Source: Cupriavidus consociatus (lineage in GTDB: Bacteria; Pseudomonadota; Gammaproteobacteria; Burkholderiales; Burkholderiaceae). Taken from it: a DNA stretch of 64,000 bases. This document shows positions 39,820-49,017 of the stretch, in pieces. Within the stretch, counting starts at the first letter, position 1; the number at the start of each line of letters is the position of its first letter. The notes beneath the pieces were generated by a model that saw only the letters and a program-made list of their open reading frames with translations, was not told the origin of the DNA and did no database searches. The stretch covers positions 124,001-188,000 of the forward strand of contig NZ_JAGIQA010000002.1 of the NCBI RefSeq assembly GCF_017814975.1, in the 5' to 3' direction. The position numbers were made by a program, and so were the translations under genes.

Positions 39820-41478
39820 ATGTCGCAAAGCGTTGACTACATCGTGGTAGGCGCCGGCTCGGCCGGCTGTGTGCTGGCCAACCGGCTCAGCGAGGACGGC
39901 CGCCATTCGGTCTGCCTGCTCGAGGCCGGCCCGCCGGACCGCTACCCGTGGATCCATATCCCGATCGGCTACGGCAAGACCATGTTCCACAAGGAAGTGA
40001 ACTGGGGCTTCTATACCGATCCCGACCCAAACATGCTGAACCGCCGCATCTACTGGCCGCGCGGGCGCACGCTGGGCGGCAGCAGCGCCATCAACGGCCT
40101 GATCTACGTGCGCGGCCAGCGCCAGGACTACGACCACTGGGCCGCACTGGGCAACCCCGGCTGGGAATGGGACGCCTGCCTGCCCTACTTCCGCAAGCTC
40201 GAGAACAACGACCTCGGCGCCGGCCCGACGCGCGGCACCACGGGCCCGCTGAACGCCACCTCGATCGACCGGCGGCACCCGCTGGTGGATGCCTTCATCG
40301 AAGCCGGGCAGGTGCTGGGCCTGCCGCGCAAGACCGATTTCAACGAGGGCGACCAGGAGGGCGTGGGCTACTACCAGCTCACCACGCGCAACGGCTGGCG
40401 CTGCTCCACCGCGGTGGCGTACCTGCGGCCGGCACGCACTCGTGCCAACCTGCGCGTCGAGACCGATGCCCACACCACCGCCGTGCTGTTCGAGGGCAAG
40501 CGCGCGGTGGGCGTGCGCTACGTCAAGGACGGCCAGCCTTATATCCTGCGGGCGCGCCGCGAGGTGATCCTGTGCGCCGGCGCGTTGCAGTCGCCGCAGC
40601 TGCTGCAGTTGTCTGGCATCGGCCCCGCCCCGCTGCTGCGGGAGCTGGGCGTGCCGGTGGTGCAGGCGCTGCCGGGCGTCGGCGAGAACCTGCAGGACCA
40701 CCTGCAGGTCCGCCTGATCTACGAGGTGGCGCGGCCCATCACCACCAACGACCAGCTGCGCTCGCTGGCGGGCAAGGCGCGCATGGGGCTGGAATGGCTG
40801 CTGATGCGCAGGGGGCCGCTGGCGATCGGCATCAACCAGGGCGCCATGTTCTGCCGCGCATTGCCGCAAAGCGCCACGCCCGATACGCAGTTCCATTTCG
40901 CCACCCTGTCCGCGGACATGGCCGGCGGCAGCGTGCATCCGTTCTCGGGCTGCACCTATTCGGTCTGCCAGCTGCGGCCGGCCTCGCGCGGCACGGTGCG
41001 CATCCGCAGCACCGATCCGTTCGAGGCGCCTTCGATGCAGCCCAATTACCTGTCGGCCGAGCTGGACCGTCGCTGCACCATCGCCGCGATCCGCTACGCG
41101 CGCCGCGTGGCGCAGGCAGAACCGATGCGCGGGCTGATGCAGCGCGAATTCCGCCCCGGCGATGCGGTGCAGAGCGACGACGAGATCCTGCACTTCTGCC
41201 GCGAGTACGGCGCCACCATCTTCCACCCGTCGGGCACCGCCAGGATGGGCCCCGCGCACGATCCGCTCGCCGTGGTCGACGCGCGCCTGCGCGTGCATGG
41301 CGTGGGCGGCCTGCGCGTGGTCGACTGCTCGGTGATGCCGACGCTGGTGTCGGGCAACACCAACGTACCCGTGGTGATGATGGCCGAGCGTGCCGCCGAC
41401 TTTATCCGCGAGGATGCGCGGCGCGAGCCGCTGTCGGCGGAAATCGCCGAGCGCGTGCCAGTGGCGGCGGTCGCCTGA
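39820..41478 (+). CDS. GMC-family oxidoreductase (choline dehydrogenase-like)
   Basis: 552 residues from ATG 39820 (AAAGGAGACAG upstream). FAD site YIVVGAGSAGCVLANRLSEDG near the N-terminus; GMC signature 1 WPRGRTLGGSSAINGLIYVRG; signature 2 GALQSPQLLQLSGIG; C-terminal active-site region ATIFHPSGTARMG and VSGNTNVPVVMMAERAADFI. It oxidises a primary alcohol or related group with FAD. The substrate is not determinable. It lies divergent from the IclR regulator and 126 bp ahead of an MHS-family transporter on the same strand, so uptake and oxidation of one compound under IclR control is likely. Confidence 0.88.
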   Translation: MSQSVDYIVVGAGSAGCVLANRLSEDGRHSVCLLEAGPPDRYPWIHIPIGYGKTMFHKEVNWGFYTDPDPNMLNRRIYWPRGRTLGGSSAINGLIYVRGQRQDYDHWAALGNPGWEWDACLPYFRKLENNDLGAGPTRGTTGPLNATSIDRRHPLVDAFIEAGQVLGLPRKTDFNEGDQEGVGYYQLTTRNGWRCSTAVAYLRPARTRANLRVETDAHTTAVLFEGKRAVGVRYVKDGQPYILRARREVILCAGALQSPQLLQLSGIGPAPLLRELGVPVVQALPGVGENLQDHLQVRLIYEVARPITTNDQLRSLAGKARMGLEWLLMRRGPLAIGINQGAMFCRALPQSATPDTQFHFATLSADMAGGSVHPFSGCTYSVCQLRPASRGTVRIRSTDPFEAPSMQPNYLSAELDRRCTIAAIRYARRVAQAEPMRGLMQREFRPGDAVQSDDEILHFCREYGATIFHPSGTARMGPAHDPLAVVDARLRVHGVGGLRVVDCSVMPTLVSGNTNVPVVMMAERAADFIREDARREPLSAEIAERVPVAAVA

Positions 41479-41604
41479 CGTTTTTCGACAAGCGCCACGG
41501 CCGGCGCTGACAACGACAAAGGCCGACCCTGCAGTGCACGCGGCGTCCAATACGACGAAGATGACGATTAAAGCGGACGCCTCCCACCACCAGAGGAGAC
41601 AGCA

Positions 41605-42921
41605 ATGACAAGCCCCAATGAACAGGCGGTGCGCAAGGTAGCGCTGGCGTCGGTGATCGGCGCCACCATCGAATGGTATGACTTCTTCCTGTACGGCGTG
41701 GTCGCCGGCCTGGTCTTCAACAAGCTGTACTTTCCCGGTGACGACCCGCTGGTCGCCACCATGCTGGCCTACACCACCTTTGCGGTCGGCTTTGTCACGC
41801 GGCCGCTGGGCGGCGTGATCTTCGGCCACTTCGGCGACAAGGTCGGCCGCAAGAGCATGCTGGTGATCACGCTGATGATCATGGGCGTGTCGACCTTCCT
41901 GATCGGACTGGTGCCCACCTATGAAAGCATTGGCATCGCCGCGCCGATCCTGCTGTTGCTGTTGCGCGTGCTGCAAGGCATCGGCCTGGGCGGCGAATGG
42001 GGCGGCGCGGTGCTGATGGCGTACGAATATGCGCCGCCGGAGCGGCGTGGCTTCTATGCCTCGCTGCCGCAGATCGGGCTGGCGATCGGGCTGTGCCTGG
42101 CCTCGGGCGTGGTGGCGCTGCTGTCGCTGACGCTGACCGATGCGCAGTTCCTGTCGTGGGGCTGGCGCGTCGCCTTCCTGATCTCGGCGGGGATGGTGTT
42201 CGTCGGCATGTATATCCGCCTGAACGTGAGGGAGACACCCGAGTTCGCCCGCGTCAAGCAGCGCAATGCGCAAACCCGCATCCCCTTCCTCGACATGATG
42301 CGCCGCTACCCGGGCAATATCCTCAAGGGCATGGGCGCGCGCTATATCGACGGTGTGTTCTTCAATATCTTCGGCGTGTTTTCGATCAGCTACCTGACGC
42401 AGACCGTCAATATCAGCCGCACCGAAGCGCTGGTGGGCGTGATGGCCGCCGCGATCGCGATGTGTTTCTTCATCCCGTTCTTCGGCCACCTGTCCGACCG
42501 CATCGGCCGCACGCGGGTGTACTTCCGGGGTTCGCTGATCACGGCGCTGTCGGCATTCCCGGCGTTCTGGCTGATGCTGAACAGCGGGCAGAGCATGATG
42601 CTGCTGTGGCTGTCGATCGTGGTGCCCTTCGGCATTTTCTATGCCGCGGTGTACGGGCCCGAAGCCGCGCTGTTCTGCGAGCTGTTCGATGCGCGCGTGC
42701 GCTATACCGGTATCTCCTTCGTCTACCAGTTCTCCGGCATCTTTGCTTCGGGCATCACGCCGATCATTGCCACCGCGCTGCTCAAGTCGGGCGGCGGCAA
42801 GCCGTGGCAGATCTGCGCCTACGTGACCTTTGCCGGGCTGGTGTCAGCGCTGTCGGTGGCGTTGATCGAGCGGCGTGCGGGCGCCGGGCTGCCGCGCGAA
42901 GGCAACGCGCCGGCGCGCTGA
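41605..42921 (+). CDS. MHS-family MFS transporter (proton symporter)
   Basis: 438 residues, about 12 membrane helices, with MHS-family marks: ASVIGATIEWYDFFLYGVVAGLVFNKLYFP in helix 1, FVTRPLGGVIFGHFGDKVGRK (MFS A-motif GHFGDKVGRK), LQGIGLGGEWGGAVLMAYEYAPPERRGFY (helices 4-5). The second half has IDGVFFNIFGVFSISYLTQTV. Members move small carboxylates or betaines with protons (ShiA, ProP, CitA types). It follows the GMC oxidase on the same strand. The stop codon lies in the loop of a perfect hairpin. Confidence 0.88.
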   Translation: MTSPNEQAVRKVALASVIGATIEWYDFFLYGVVAGLVFNKLYFPGDDPLVATMLAYTTFAVGFVTRPLGGVIFGHFGDKVGRKSMLVITLMIMGVSTFLIGLVPTYESIGIAAPILLLLLRVLQGIGLGGEWGGAVLMAYEYAPPERRGFYASLPQIGLAIGLCLASGVVALLSLTLTDAQFLSWGWRVAFLISAGMVFVGMYIRLNVRETPEFARVKQRNAQTRIPFLDMMRRYPGNILKGMGARYIDGVFFNIFGVFSISYLTQTVNISRTEALVGVMAAAIAMCFFIPFFGHLSDRIGRTRVYFRGSLITALSAFPAFWLMLNSGQSMMLLWLSIVVPFGIFYAAVYGPEAALFCELFDARVRYTGISFVYQFSGIFASGITPIIATALLKSGGGKPWQICAYVTFAGLVSALSVALIERRAGAGLPREGNAPAR

Positions 42922-42930
42922 GCGCGCCGG
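42910..42930. terminator. Hairpin enclosing the MHS stop codon
   Basis: Perfect 9-bp stem CCGGCGCGC / GCGCGCCGG with TGA (the stop codon, 42919-42921) as the loop. It is strong but lacks a T-run; it may act as a transcription terminator or affect translation termination. Confidence 0.5.
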
Positions 42931-42956
42931 CCAGTCGATTAAGCCAGTCGATTAAG
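42931..42956. repeat. Tandem 13-bp repeat, two copies
   Basis: CCAGTCGATTAAG twice in tandem without spacer (42931-42943, 42944-42956), between the MHS and DSD1-type genes. Confidence 0.75.
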
Positions 42957-42965
42957 CCCGCTGGG

Positions 42966-43001
42966 CCAGGCGAACCAGGCGAACCAGGCGAACCAGGTGA
43001 A
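42966..43001. repeat. Tandem 9-bp repeat, four copies
   Basis: CCAGGCGAA three times then CCAGGTGAA once, ending just before the stop codon of the DSD1-type gene (43004). Copy number could vary by slippage between strains. Confidence 0.75.
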
Positions 43002-43003
43002 CT

Positions 43004-44143
43004 TCATCGGCTGAGCCCGCGCGCCTCGATGGCCCATACCGCTTCCACACGCTCGCCGCGCACGCAGGCGTAGGCATCGTGCAGGTTGGCGGTGGGATCG
43101 CAATGGCCCGGCACCAGCCACAGCCGCTCGCCCAGCAGGTCGCGGCTGTCGGCGTCGGTCACCGTCAGCACGCCATGCTCGTCGTTGGCGGCAACGTACT
43201 CCAGCGCGCCGTCGGCATCGCGCGGCCACACGTGCGGCAGGCCGGAATCGACTGCGACCGACTTCAGGCCGACATCGCACACGGCCACGCCGGCGCGCGC
43301 CGCACTCATCACGGTCGATGCCACGAACAGGGAATGAAGCGGCCGCAGCGCGCCTTCCCATTCGAGCGAGCCGTAATGGCCGTCGAGAAACAGGTACGAG
43401 CCCGGCTGGATTTCGGTGTAGACGCCGCTCTCCAGATCGAACTCGGCGGTGCCGGTACCGCCGCCGGTCACCACCGGGCAACGCAGCCCGCGCCGCTCCA
43501 GCGCGCGCAGGTAGCCCGCGGTGGCCTCGGCCGCGCGCTGCGCGGCCTCGCGCCGCTGCGCCCAGGCCTCGATATGCTGGATGCCGCCGTGATAGCCCTG
43601 CAGGCCGCCGAAATACAGTGCGGCTTCAGCGTCGATCGCATCGACCAGCGCCAGCAAGGCCTCGTCGCTGTCCACGCCGCAGCGGCCCTGCCCCACGTCC
43701 ACCTCCGGCAACACCGCGATGCGCACGCCGGCGCGCCCCGCGGCGGCGCCGATCTCGCTGACCTGACGCACATCGTCCACGCAGATCGACAAGCGCGTGT
43801 GGCGCGCCAGTTCGGCCGCCATCGCGGCCTTGTCGGCGCCGACGAACTCATTGCTAAGGTGGATGCTGGCAATACCGGCCGCGGCAAAGGGATACGCCTC
43901 GGACAGCTTCTGGCAGCAGATGCCAACCGCGCCGGCATCGATCTGCCGCTGCGCGATCGCCACGGACTTGTGCGCCTTGGCATGCGGGCGCAGCGCTACC
44001 CCGGTGCGTTCGGCAAGTTCCGCCATGCGCGCCAGGTTGGCTTCAAAGGCATCGAGTTCGATCAGCAGCGCAGGCGTGGACAACGCTGACAACGATTGGC
44101 CGACCGCCGCGTGCGGCGGCCGGAGAATGCTGGCTTCATGCAT
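43004..44143 (-). CDS. DSD1-family PLP enzyme (D-threonine aldolase / D-serine dehydratase-like)
   Basis: 379 residues. N-terminal alanine-racemase-like barrel: LSTPALLIELDAFEANLARM, then RPHAKAHKS with PLP-lysine K56. ICVDDVRQVSEIG and VLPEVDVGQGRCGVD are barrel strands typical of DTA/DSD. The C-terminal metal-binding region LWLVPGHCDPTANLHD (H and C near residue 350) is the family's zinc or manganese site. It would act on a D-beta-hydroxy amino acid, cleaving or dehydrating it. It is convergent with the MHS transporter gene. There is no close regulator. The exact substrate cannot be read from sequence. Confidence 0.85.
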   Translation of the reverse strand: MHEASILRPPHAAVGQSLSALSTPALLIELDAFEANLARMAELAERTGVALRPHAKAHKSVAIAQRQIDAGAVGICCQKLSEAYPFAAAGIASIHLSNEFVGADKAAMAAELARHTRLSICVDDVRQVSEIGAAAGRAGVRIAVLPEVDVGQGRCGVDSDEALLALVDAIDAEAALYFGGLQGYHGGIQHIEAWAQRREAAQRAAEATAGYLRALERRGLRCPVVTGGGTGTAEFDLESGVYTEIQPGSYLFLDGHYGSLEWEGALRPLHSLFVASTVMSAARAGVAVCDVGLKSVAVDSGLPHVWPRDADGALEYVAANDEHGVLTVTDADSRDLLGERLWLVPGHCDPTANLHDAYACVRGERVEAVWAIEARGLSR

Positions 44144-44233
44144 GATGTGGGGCCCGGTGGCGGCAGTGCTTGCCGTGGGCCCTCACGATAACACCGGCGT
44201 GGCCTTGCGCACAGACTTGCGTGCGCAGGCACG

Positions 44234-45019
44234 CTAGCGGCGCGTGGCCAGCAGGCGGTAGCCGCGTCCGCAGTGCTCCGCGGCAGCGGCGCGGGCCACA
44301 TCGGCATCGTCGAACAGGCCAGCCTGCGCGATCGACCTCACCATCACCGCCTCGCCGCGCTCGTTGGCGAGAAAGCGCCCGTCCCAGCCTTGCACGATGT
44401 ACAGCACGTCGCCGGCCGGGGAGCCGACCTGCCGGTGCTGGCCGGTGGACTGGCCGACCCGCTGCTGTCCAGGATCCTGACCCCGGCCCTGATCCCGCCC
44501 CTGATCCCGATCCTCGCCGCGCACTGCGCCGCCGGCACGCTCGCCGATTCCGCCATTGCCGCCGCTTCCGGCGCTGCCCGGCCGCGCCATCTGGATGTTG
44601 TTGCGCACTTCACTGACGCCGAGCACATCCTCGGCCATTTGCTCGATACGGAACTTGGCGTCGCGGTCGCGGACGGTGCCGGCCAGCGTGACGATGCCCG
44701 AGCCGACATCGACGGTGACATCCGAGACATCGTCATCGGCGTGTGCGAGCCGTTCGCACAGGTCATCGCGAATGCGGGCGTCGGTGCGCTGGTAGCCCTT
44801 GGGCATGCGGCGCGAGCCCGCTTGCGTGGCCCAGCGCGAAGGGCGCGTGGGCCGCTCGTCATCTTCATCCTCCAGGCCATAGCGGGCCTCGCCATAGCCA
44901 TGCGGCGAGCCACCGGTGTCGCCGCTGCGCCAGTGGCGTGCCTGGCGGGTATCGTCGGGGTCGGCGTAGCCGCGGTGGCGCCAGGTTTCCCGAATTTCCG
45001 ACGGTGGGTAGTCTTTCAT
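44234..45019 (-). CDS. BON-domain protein with charged linker
   Basis: 261 residues; ATG 45019 with CGGAGGCAATCC upstream. The N-terminal 80 residues are hydrophilic (many R/D/G). A BON domain lies at about residues 80-145: DARIRDDLCERLAHADDDVSDVTVDVGSGIVTLAGTVRDRDAKFRIEQMAEDVLGVSEVRNNI, the standard alpha-beta pattern. A low-complexity linker follows (RDQGRDQGRGQDPGQQR), then a compact C-terminal part (YIVQGWDGRFLANERGEAVMVRSIAQAGLFDD). No signal peptide or lipobox is obvious, so it is probably cytoplasmic. BON domains bind lipid or envelope and appear in stress proteins; role here unproven. Confidence 0.8.
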   Translation of the reverse strand: MKDYPPSEIRETWRHRGYADPDDTRQARHWRSGDTGGSPHGYGEARYGLEDEDDERPTRPSRWATQAGSRRMPKGYQRTDARIRDDLCERLAHADDDVSDVTVDVGSGIVTLAGTVRDRDAKFRIEQMAEDVLGVSEVRNNIQMARPGSAGSGGNGGIGERAGGAVRGEDRDQGRDQGRGQDPGQQRVGQSTGQHRQVGSPAGDVLYIVQGWDGRFLANERGEAVMVRSIAQAGLFDDADVARAAAAEHCGRGYRLLATRR

Positions 45020-45147
45020 GGATTGCCTCCGATCTGACGTCCTAGCCTGATATCGGTAGCACAAAACATGCCCTTGGCCCGTTGCGCGCCGCATCGCGCC
45101 CCGGGGCAGCGCCGCGGGACGCAGTTTTTACACGATGCGCAACAACG

Positions 45148-45819
45148 TCATGCGCCTGGTCCATCCCCGTCGGGCCGGTCGAGGTACTGGCCGACGATGC
45201 GCACCAGCAACGGCAGCTTGCCGGTAAAGAAATGATCCGCGCCCGGTACCACCACCACCGGCAGCGCCTGCGGGCGGGCCCAGTCGAACAGCGCCGGCAG
45301 TTCCGCGCGCTCGTCGCGCTCGCCATGCACCACCAGGCAATCGGCGGGCACGGCCGGCGTGTCATAGCTGCGATGGGCCTTGACCATGCCATAGGGCAGG
45401 CCGGCCAGCACGAGGTGGCGGATCGGCACGCCCTGCGCGGCCAGCGTGGCGGCCACCTGCGCCATCACGAACGCCCCGAACGAAAAACCCGCCAGCGCCA
45501 GCGGCAGGCCGGGGTGGTCGTCGCGCAGCTGCGCCACCACGGCCAGCATGTCGTCGGTTTCGCCGCGGCCCTGGTCGTGCTCGCCGCCCGAGCCGGCCAC
45601 GCCGCGGAAATTGGGCCGCACGGTGAGGAAGCCGCGCGCCAGCAGCGCCTTGGCCAGCTGGTGCGGCACCTTGTGTGTGGCCGAGCCGCCCAGCAGCGGG
45701 TGCGGATGCGACACCACTGCGATCCCGCGCGCCGTGCCGGCGGGACGGTCGACCAGCATCTCGATCGGCCCGGCGGCGCCGGCCAGGTGCGCCGTTTCCG
45801 TGGCAGACGGTCCTCCCAT
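45148..45819 (-). CDS. Alpha/beta hydrolase (dienelactone-hydrolase-like size)
   Basis: 223 residues; ATG 45819 with GCAAGGAG upstream. HPHPLLGGS (residues 38-46) gives the oxyanion-side loop. The nucleophile elbow is GFSFG (S113), and PGADHFFTG near the C-terminus holds the catalytic His. The acid is probably in VVHGERDE. This is the YtxM/YdeN-like group with HPHPxxGG, often annotated as an alpha/beta superfamily hydrolase with CocE-like or OsmC-associated relatives. It is divergent from the large mechanosensitive channel gene, with 476 bp between. Confidence 0.82.
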   Translation of the reverse strand: MGGPSATETAHLAGAAGPIEMLVDRPAGTARGIAVVSHPHPLLGGSATHKVPHQLAKALLARGFLTVRPNFRGVAGSGGEHDQGRGETDDMLAVVAQLRDDHPGLPLALAGFSFGAFVMAQVAATLAAQGVPIRHLVLAGLPYGMVKAHRSYDTPAVPADCLVVHGERDERAELPALFDWARPQALPVVVVPGADHFFTGKLPLLVRIVGQYLDRPDGDGPGA

Positions 45820-46295
45820 GAATGCTCCTTGCAATGTCGGGCAAGCCGCTTGCCGGCCCGAGAAAACCGTGATGGTAATGCGATTGTGGCGAGCATGCCG
45901 CCCCGCCTTGTCGCCGCGCGTGCTCCGTGGCGCAAAATTCTGCCCGCCGGTGCCCCAGGCGCCGCTTGCGCGGGGCATGTGACCTGAACGCTTTCGTATA
46001 ATGGCGCGAGCCGCGGCGGCTCCGGAAAATGGACCCGCCGCGATCGGTCAGCACGACCCGTGCCACGCATTGCCGGCTTGCGGCTTCGCCCGCAGGCCTT
46101 TCTCGTGGCTGACCCAGATTCGCCGAAGCGGATGGACTGCACGCAGCCCTCCCTTCCCGTGTTCATCGCCGGTGTCCCGGCCGTTCCGCAGCGGAATCGC
46201 GACGCAGCACCATGTGGCCCTGCCCGCACCGTGCCTTGCCATTTCCACCTGCCGCCGGAGCGCCGCAAGCCGTCACCATCCGACGAGAATCCTCC
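45820..46295. other. Gene-free divergent region, hydrolase / MscS gene
   Basis: 476 bp with no convincing gene; open frames here have no ribosome sites or family likeness. The only strong signal is a perfect TATAAT at 45997-46002 on the plus strand, without a recognisable -35 at standard spacing. It could be the -10 of the channel gene, giving a leader of about 290 nt. Confidence 0.45.
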
Positions 46296-48755
46296 ATGAG
46301 CAAAGCTTCACGGCTCGTACTGGGCCTTGCGCTCGCTGCCCTATGCCACCTGATGCCGGCTACACTGCCTGCCGTCCATGCCGCAGAGACCGCATCGGAA
46401 GCCGAGGCCGCCGCGCAAGCGCCCGCACTGAGCCACGCCGAGGCCACCGCCGAACTCAAGCGCCTGCAGACGGAGCAGGACAGCGTCAAGCAGCAGGCCT
46501 CTGACCCCGACGGCAATACCAGGCTGCACGACCTGCAGGAAACGCTGCAGCGGCTCGACGCCGACGTCGACAAGCTGGGCGCGGCGTTGACGCCGCAGCG
46601 CGCCCAGCTGCAGGCGCAGCTCGACGTGCTCGGACCGCCGCCCGCCGATGGCACCACCAAGGAAGCGCCCGCCGTGGTAAAGCAGCGTGCCGAACTCAAT
46701 GCGCGCCGCACGCAACTCGATTCTCATCTGAAGCAGGCCGCCGAAAGCAAGGAGAACATCGCCAATCTCAGCGAGCAGCTGGGCCGGCTGGAGCGCGGCC
46801 ACCTGAAAGACCAGCTCGCGCTGCGCTCGGAAAGCATCCTGAACCCGCAGTTCTGGCAGCCGCTGTTCAGCCCGCCGCCGGAAGACCAGGCGCGCCTGGA
46901 CGGCTTCCGCGACCAGGTGGTGCCGATGCTGCAGCTGGCGTGGCAGCCGTCGCAGCGCGCGGCCACGGTGGCGCTGCTGCTGCTCGCGCTGGCGGTGTGG
47001 ACGCTGGGACGGCGCCTTGCGGAGCGCGCGCTGGCATGGTTCTGCCTGACCCGGCTGCCCGAGACGCGCCTGCGCCGCAGCGCGCTGGCGCTGGCGACCA
47101 CGCTGGCAACGGTCTGCACCACCGGTCTCGCGGTGCAGCTGGTGTACCACGCCTTTGCTCGCAACTATGAATTGCCGCCCGACGTGATGGCGCTCTACGC
47201 GCAGCTGGTCAAGCTGACGCTGACCAGCGCGCTGATCGTCGGGCTGGGGCGCGCGCTGCTATGCACGCGGCATCCCAGCTGGCGCCTGCCCGCGCTGGCC
47301 GACCCGGTTGCGCTGGCGATGAAGCCCTTCCCCGCGGTGCTGGCCGGCCTGTTGCTGCTGGCCGGCACGCTCGAGCAGATCAACCGCATCGCCGACACCA
47401 CCGTGCAGGTCACGCTGCTGGGCCGCGGGCTGGTATCCCTCGTGGTGGTGCTGACCATCGGCGCGGCGCTGCTGCGCGCCAACCGCGTGCGCAATGAACT
47501 CGCCGCCGCGGGCGAACGCCCCGAGGCGCGCGCCACGCTGGCCGGCATGATCCACGCCGCCGTGACCGTGCTGGTGATCGTGTCGATGGTCGCGCTGCTG
47601 GCCGGCTATATCAGCTTCGCGCGCTTCCTGACCTATGAGCTGGTCTGGTTCGACATCGTGCTGTGCAGCCTGTACCTGCTGACGCAGGTCACGCGCGATG
47701 TCTGCGAGGCCGTGCTGTCGACCAACCACGCCAGCGGCCGCGTCATCAAGCAGCTGTTCGGCGTCGACGATTCGCACCTGGAGCAGGCCTCGACCATCCT
47801 GTCGGGCATCGGCGCCAGCGTGCTGCTGCTGGTCGCCGTGGTGGCGCTGCTGACCGGCGGCTTCGGCACCACGCCGGCGGACCTGCTCAACAGCCTGCTG
47901 ACGGTGCTGGGCGGCGAGAAGCTGCGCAGCCTGAACATCATGCCGGACCGCATCCTGAACGCGGTGCTGGCGCTCGGCGTGGGCATCTGGCTGCTGCGTT
48001 CGGTACGGCGCTGGCTCGATGCGGAGCTGCTGCCCAAGGTGTGCAAGGAGCCGGGGCTGCGCGCGTCGCTGATCACGCTGTTCAGCAATGTCGGCTATGT
48101 GCTGCTGGTGCTGCTGACGCTGTCGCTGCTGGGCGTGCGCTGGGACAACCTGGCGTGGATCGTCAGCGCACTGTCGGTGGGCATCGGCTTTGGCCTGCAG
48201 GAGATCGTGAAGAATTTTGTCTCGGGCCTGATCCTGCTGACCGAGCGCCCGGTCAAGGTCGGCGACATGGTCAGCCTGGCCGGCGTGGAGGGCGACATCC
48301 GCCGCATCAACGTGCGCGCGACCGAGATCCAGCTGGGCGACCGCTCGACGGTGATCGTGCCCAATTCGCAGCTGATCTCGCAGAACGTGCGCAACGTGAC
48401 CATGAGCAACAGCACGCAGGGCGTGGCTTCGCTGCAGCTGACGTTCCCGCTCAATACCGATCCGGAACAGCTGCGCGACCTGCTGATCGATGTCTACAAG
48501 GAGAACGAGGCCATCCTGGACGTGCCGGCGCCGTCGGTCATGTTCAGCCAGCTGGCGTCCAACGGCATCACGCTGTCGGTGACGGGCTACGTCAGCAGCC
48601 CGCGCATCGCCGCGAATACGCGCAGCGATCTGCTGTTCGAGATCCTCAAGCGGTTGCGCGCGGCCGACATCGCGCTGACCGAACCGCAATCGCTGCGGCT
48701 GGAGAACCTGCCGCCGTTCGGCGAAGCATCGCAGCGCGCGTACGCGGCGGGATAA
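46296..48755 (+). CDS. Large mechanosensitive channel (MscS family, MscK-like/DUF3772)
   Basis: 819 residues. Signal peptide (LVLGLALAALCHLMPATLPAVHAAE), then a periplasmic coiled-coil part rich in Q/A/L (HAEATAELKRLQTEQDSVKQQA and DADVDKLGAALTPQRAQLQAQL), a DUF3772-like middle, many membrane helices from about residue 220, and the C-terminal MscS domain. Pore helix motif: ALSVGIGFGLQEIVKNFVSGLILLTERPVKVGDMVSL; upper beta domain: IRRINVRATEIQLGDRSTVIVPNSQLISQNV. It would open under membrane tension to release solutes. ATG 46296 with GACGAGAATCC upstream. Confidence 0.88.
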   Translation: MSKASRLVLGLALAALCHLMPATLPAVHAAETASEAEAAAQAPALSHAEATAELKRLQTEQDSVKQQASDPDGNTRLHDLQETLQRLDADVDKLGAALTPQRAQLQAQLDVLGPPPADGTTKEAPAVVKQRAELNARRTQLDSHLKQAAESKENIANLSEQLGRLERGHLKDQLALRSESILNPQFWQPLFSPPPEDQARLDGFRDQVVPMLQLAWQPSQRAATVALLLLALAVWTLGRRLAERALAWFCLTRLPETRLRRSALALATTLATVCTTGLAVQLVYHAFARNYELPPDVMALYAQLVKLTLTSALIVGLGRALLCTRHPSWRLPALADPVALAMKPFPAVLAGLLLLAGTLEQINRIADTTVQVTLLGRGLVSLVVVLTIGAALLRANRVRNELAAAGERPEARATLAGMIHAAVTVLVIVSMVALLAGYISFARFLTYELVWFDIVLCSLYLLTQVTRDVCEAVLSTNHASGRVIKQLFGVDDSHLEQASTILSGIGASVLLLVAVVALLTGGFGTTPADLLNSLLTVLGGEKLRSLNIMPDRILNAVLALGVGIWLLRSVRRWLDAELLPKVCKEPGLRASLITLFSNVGYVLLVLLTLSLLGVRWDNLAWIVSALSVGIGFGLQEIVKNFVSGLILLTERPVKVGDMVSLAGVEGDIRRINVRATEIQLGDRSTVIVPNSQLISQNVRNVTMSNSTQGVASLQLTFPLNTDPEQLRDLLIDVYKENEAILDVPAPSVMFSQLASNGITLSVTGYVSSPRIAANTRSDLLFEILKRLRAADIALTEPQSLRLENLPPFGEASQRAYAAG

Positions 48756-49017
48756 GTCCGCCGCCCGCTGTGCCCCGCTGGTCCGGCTCAGGACATCGGT
48801 ACGCCCGCCCTGCGCGGGCGCGCGCGGGCCGGCCCAAACCCTGAGAGAGGGCTTCCGGACAGGTCCGTGAGAGCGGGTGTATTACAGCCCGTTAAAAACC
48901 GGTCCGGTAAAAAGCCCCTGTTACAAAGCTAACAAGTCGGCCTCTGCGGCGAAACACCTTGCCGGGCAGTTTGCATCCATCATTCAGGGACACAAGCTGC
49001 ATCCCAAGGAGTCCGAC

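Noticed and set aside
39802-42489. An 895-codon leftward open frame antisense to the GMC oxidase and MHS transporter
   Set aside because: It is His/Gln/Arg/Ala-rich without domains, and both genes on the other strand are full-length with clear motifs.
44450-44520. CCTGATCCCG-like repeats within the BON-domain gene
   Set aside because: They encode the low-complexity RDQGRDQGRGQD linker in frame, so they are part of the protein, not a separate element.
45997-46002. A perfect TATAAT, considered as a promoter feature of its own
   Set aside because: No -35 at usual spacing; kept only as a note in the gene-free region entry.
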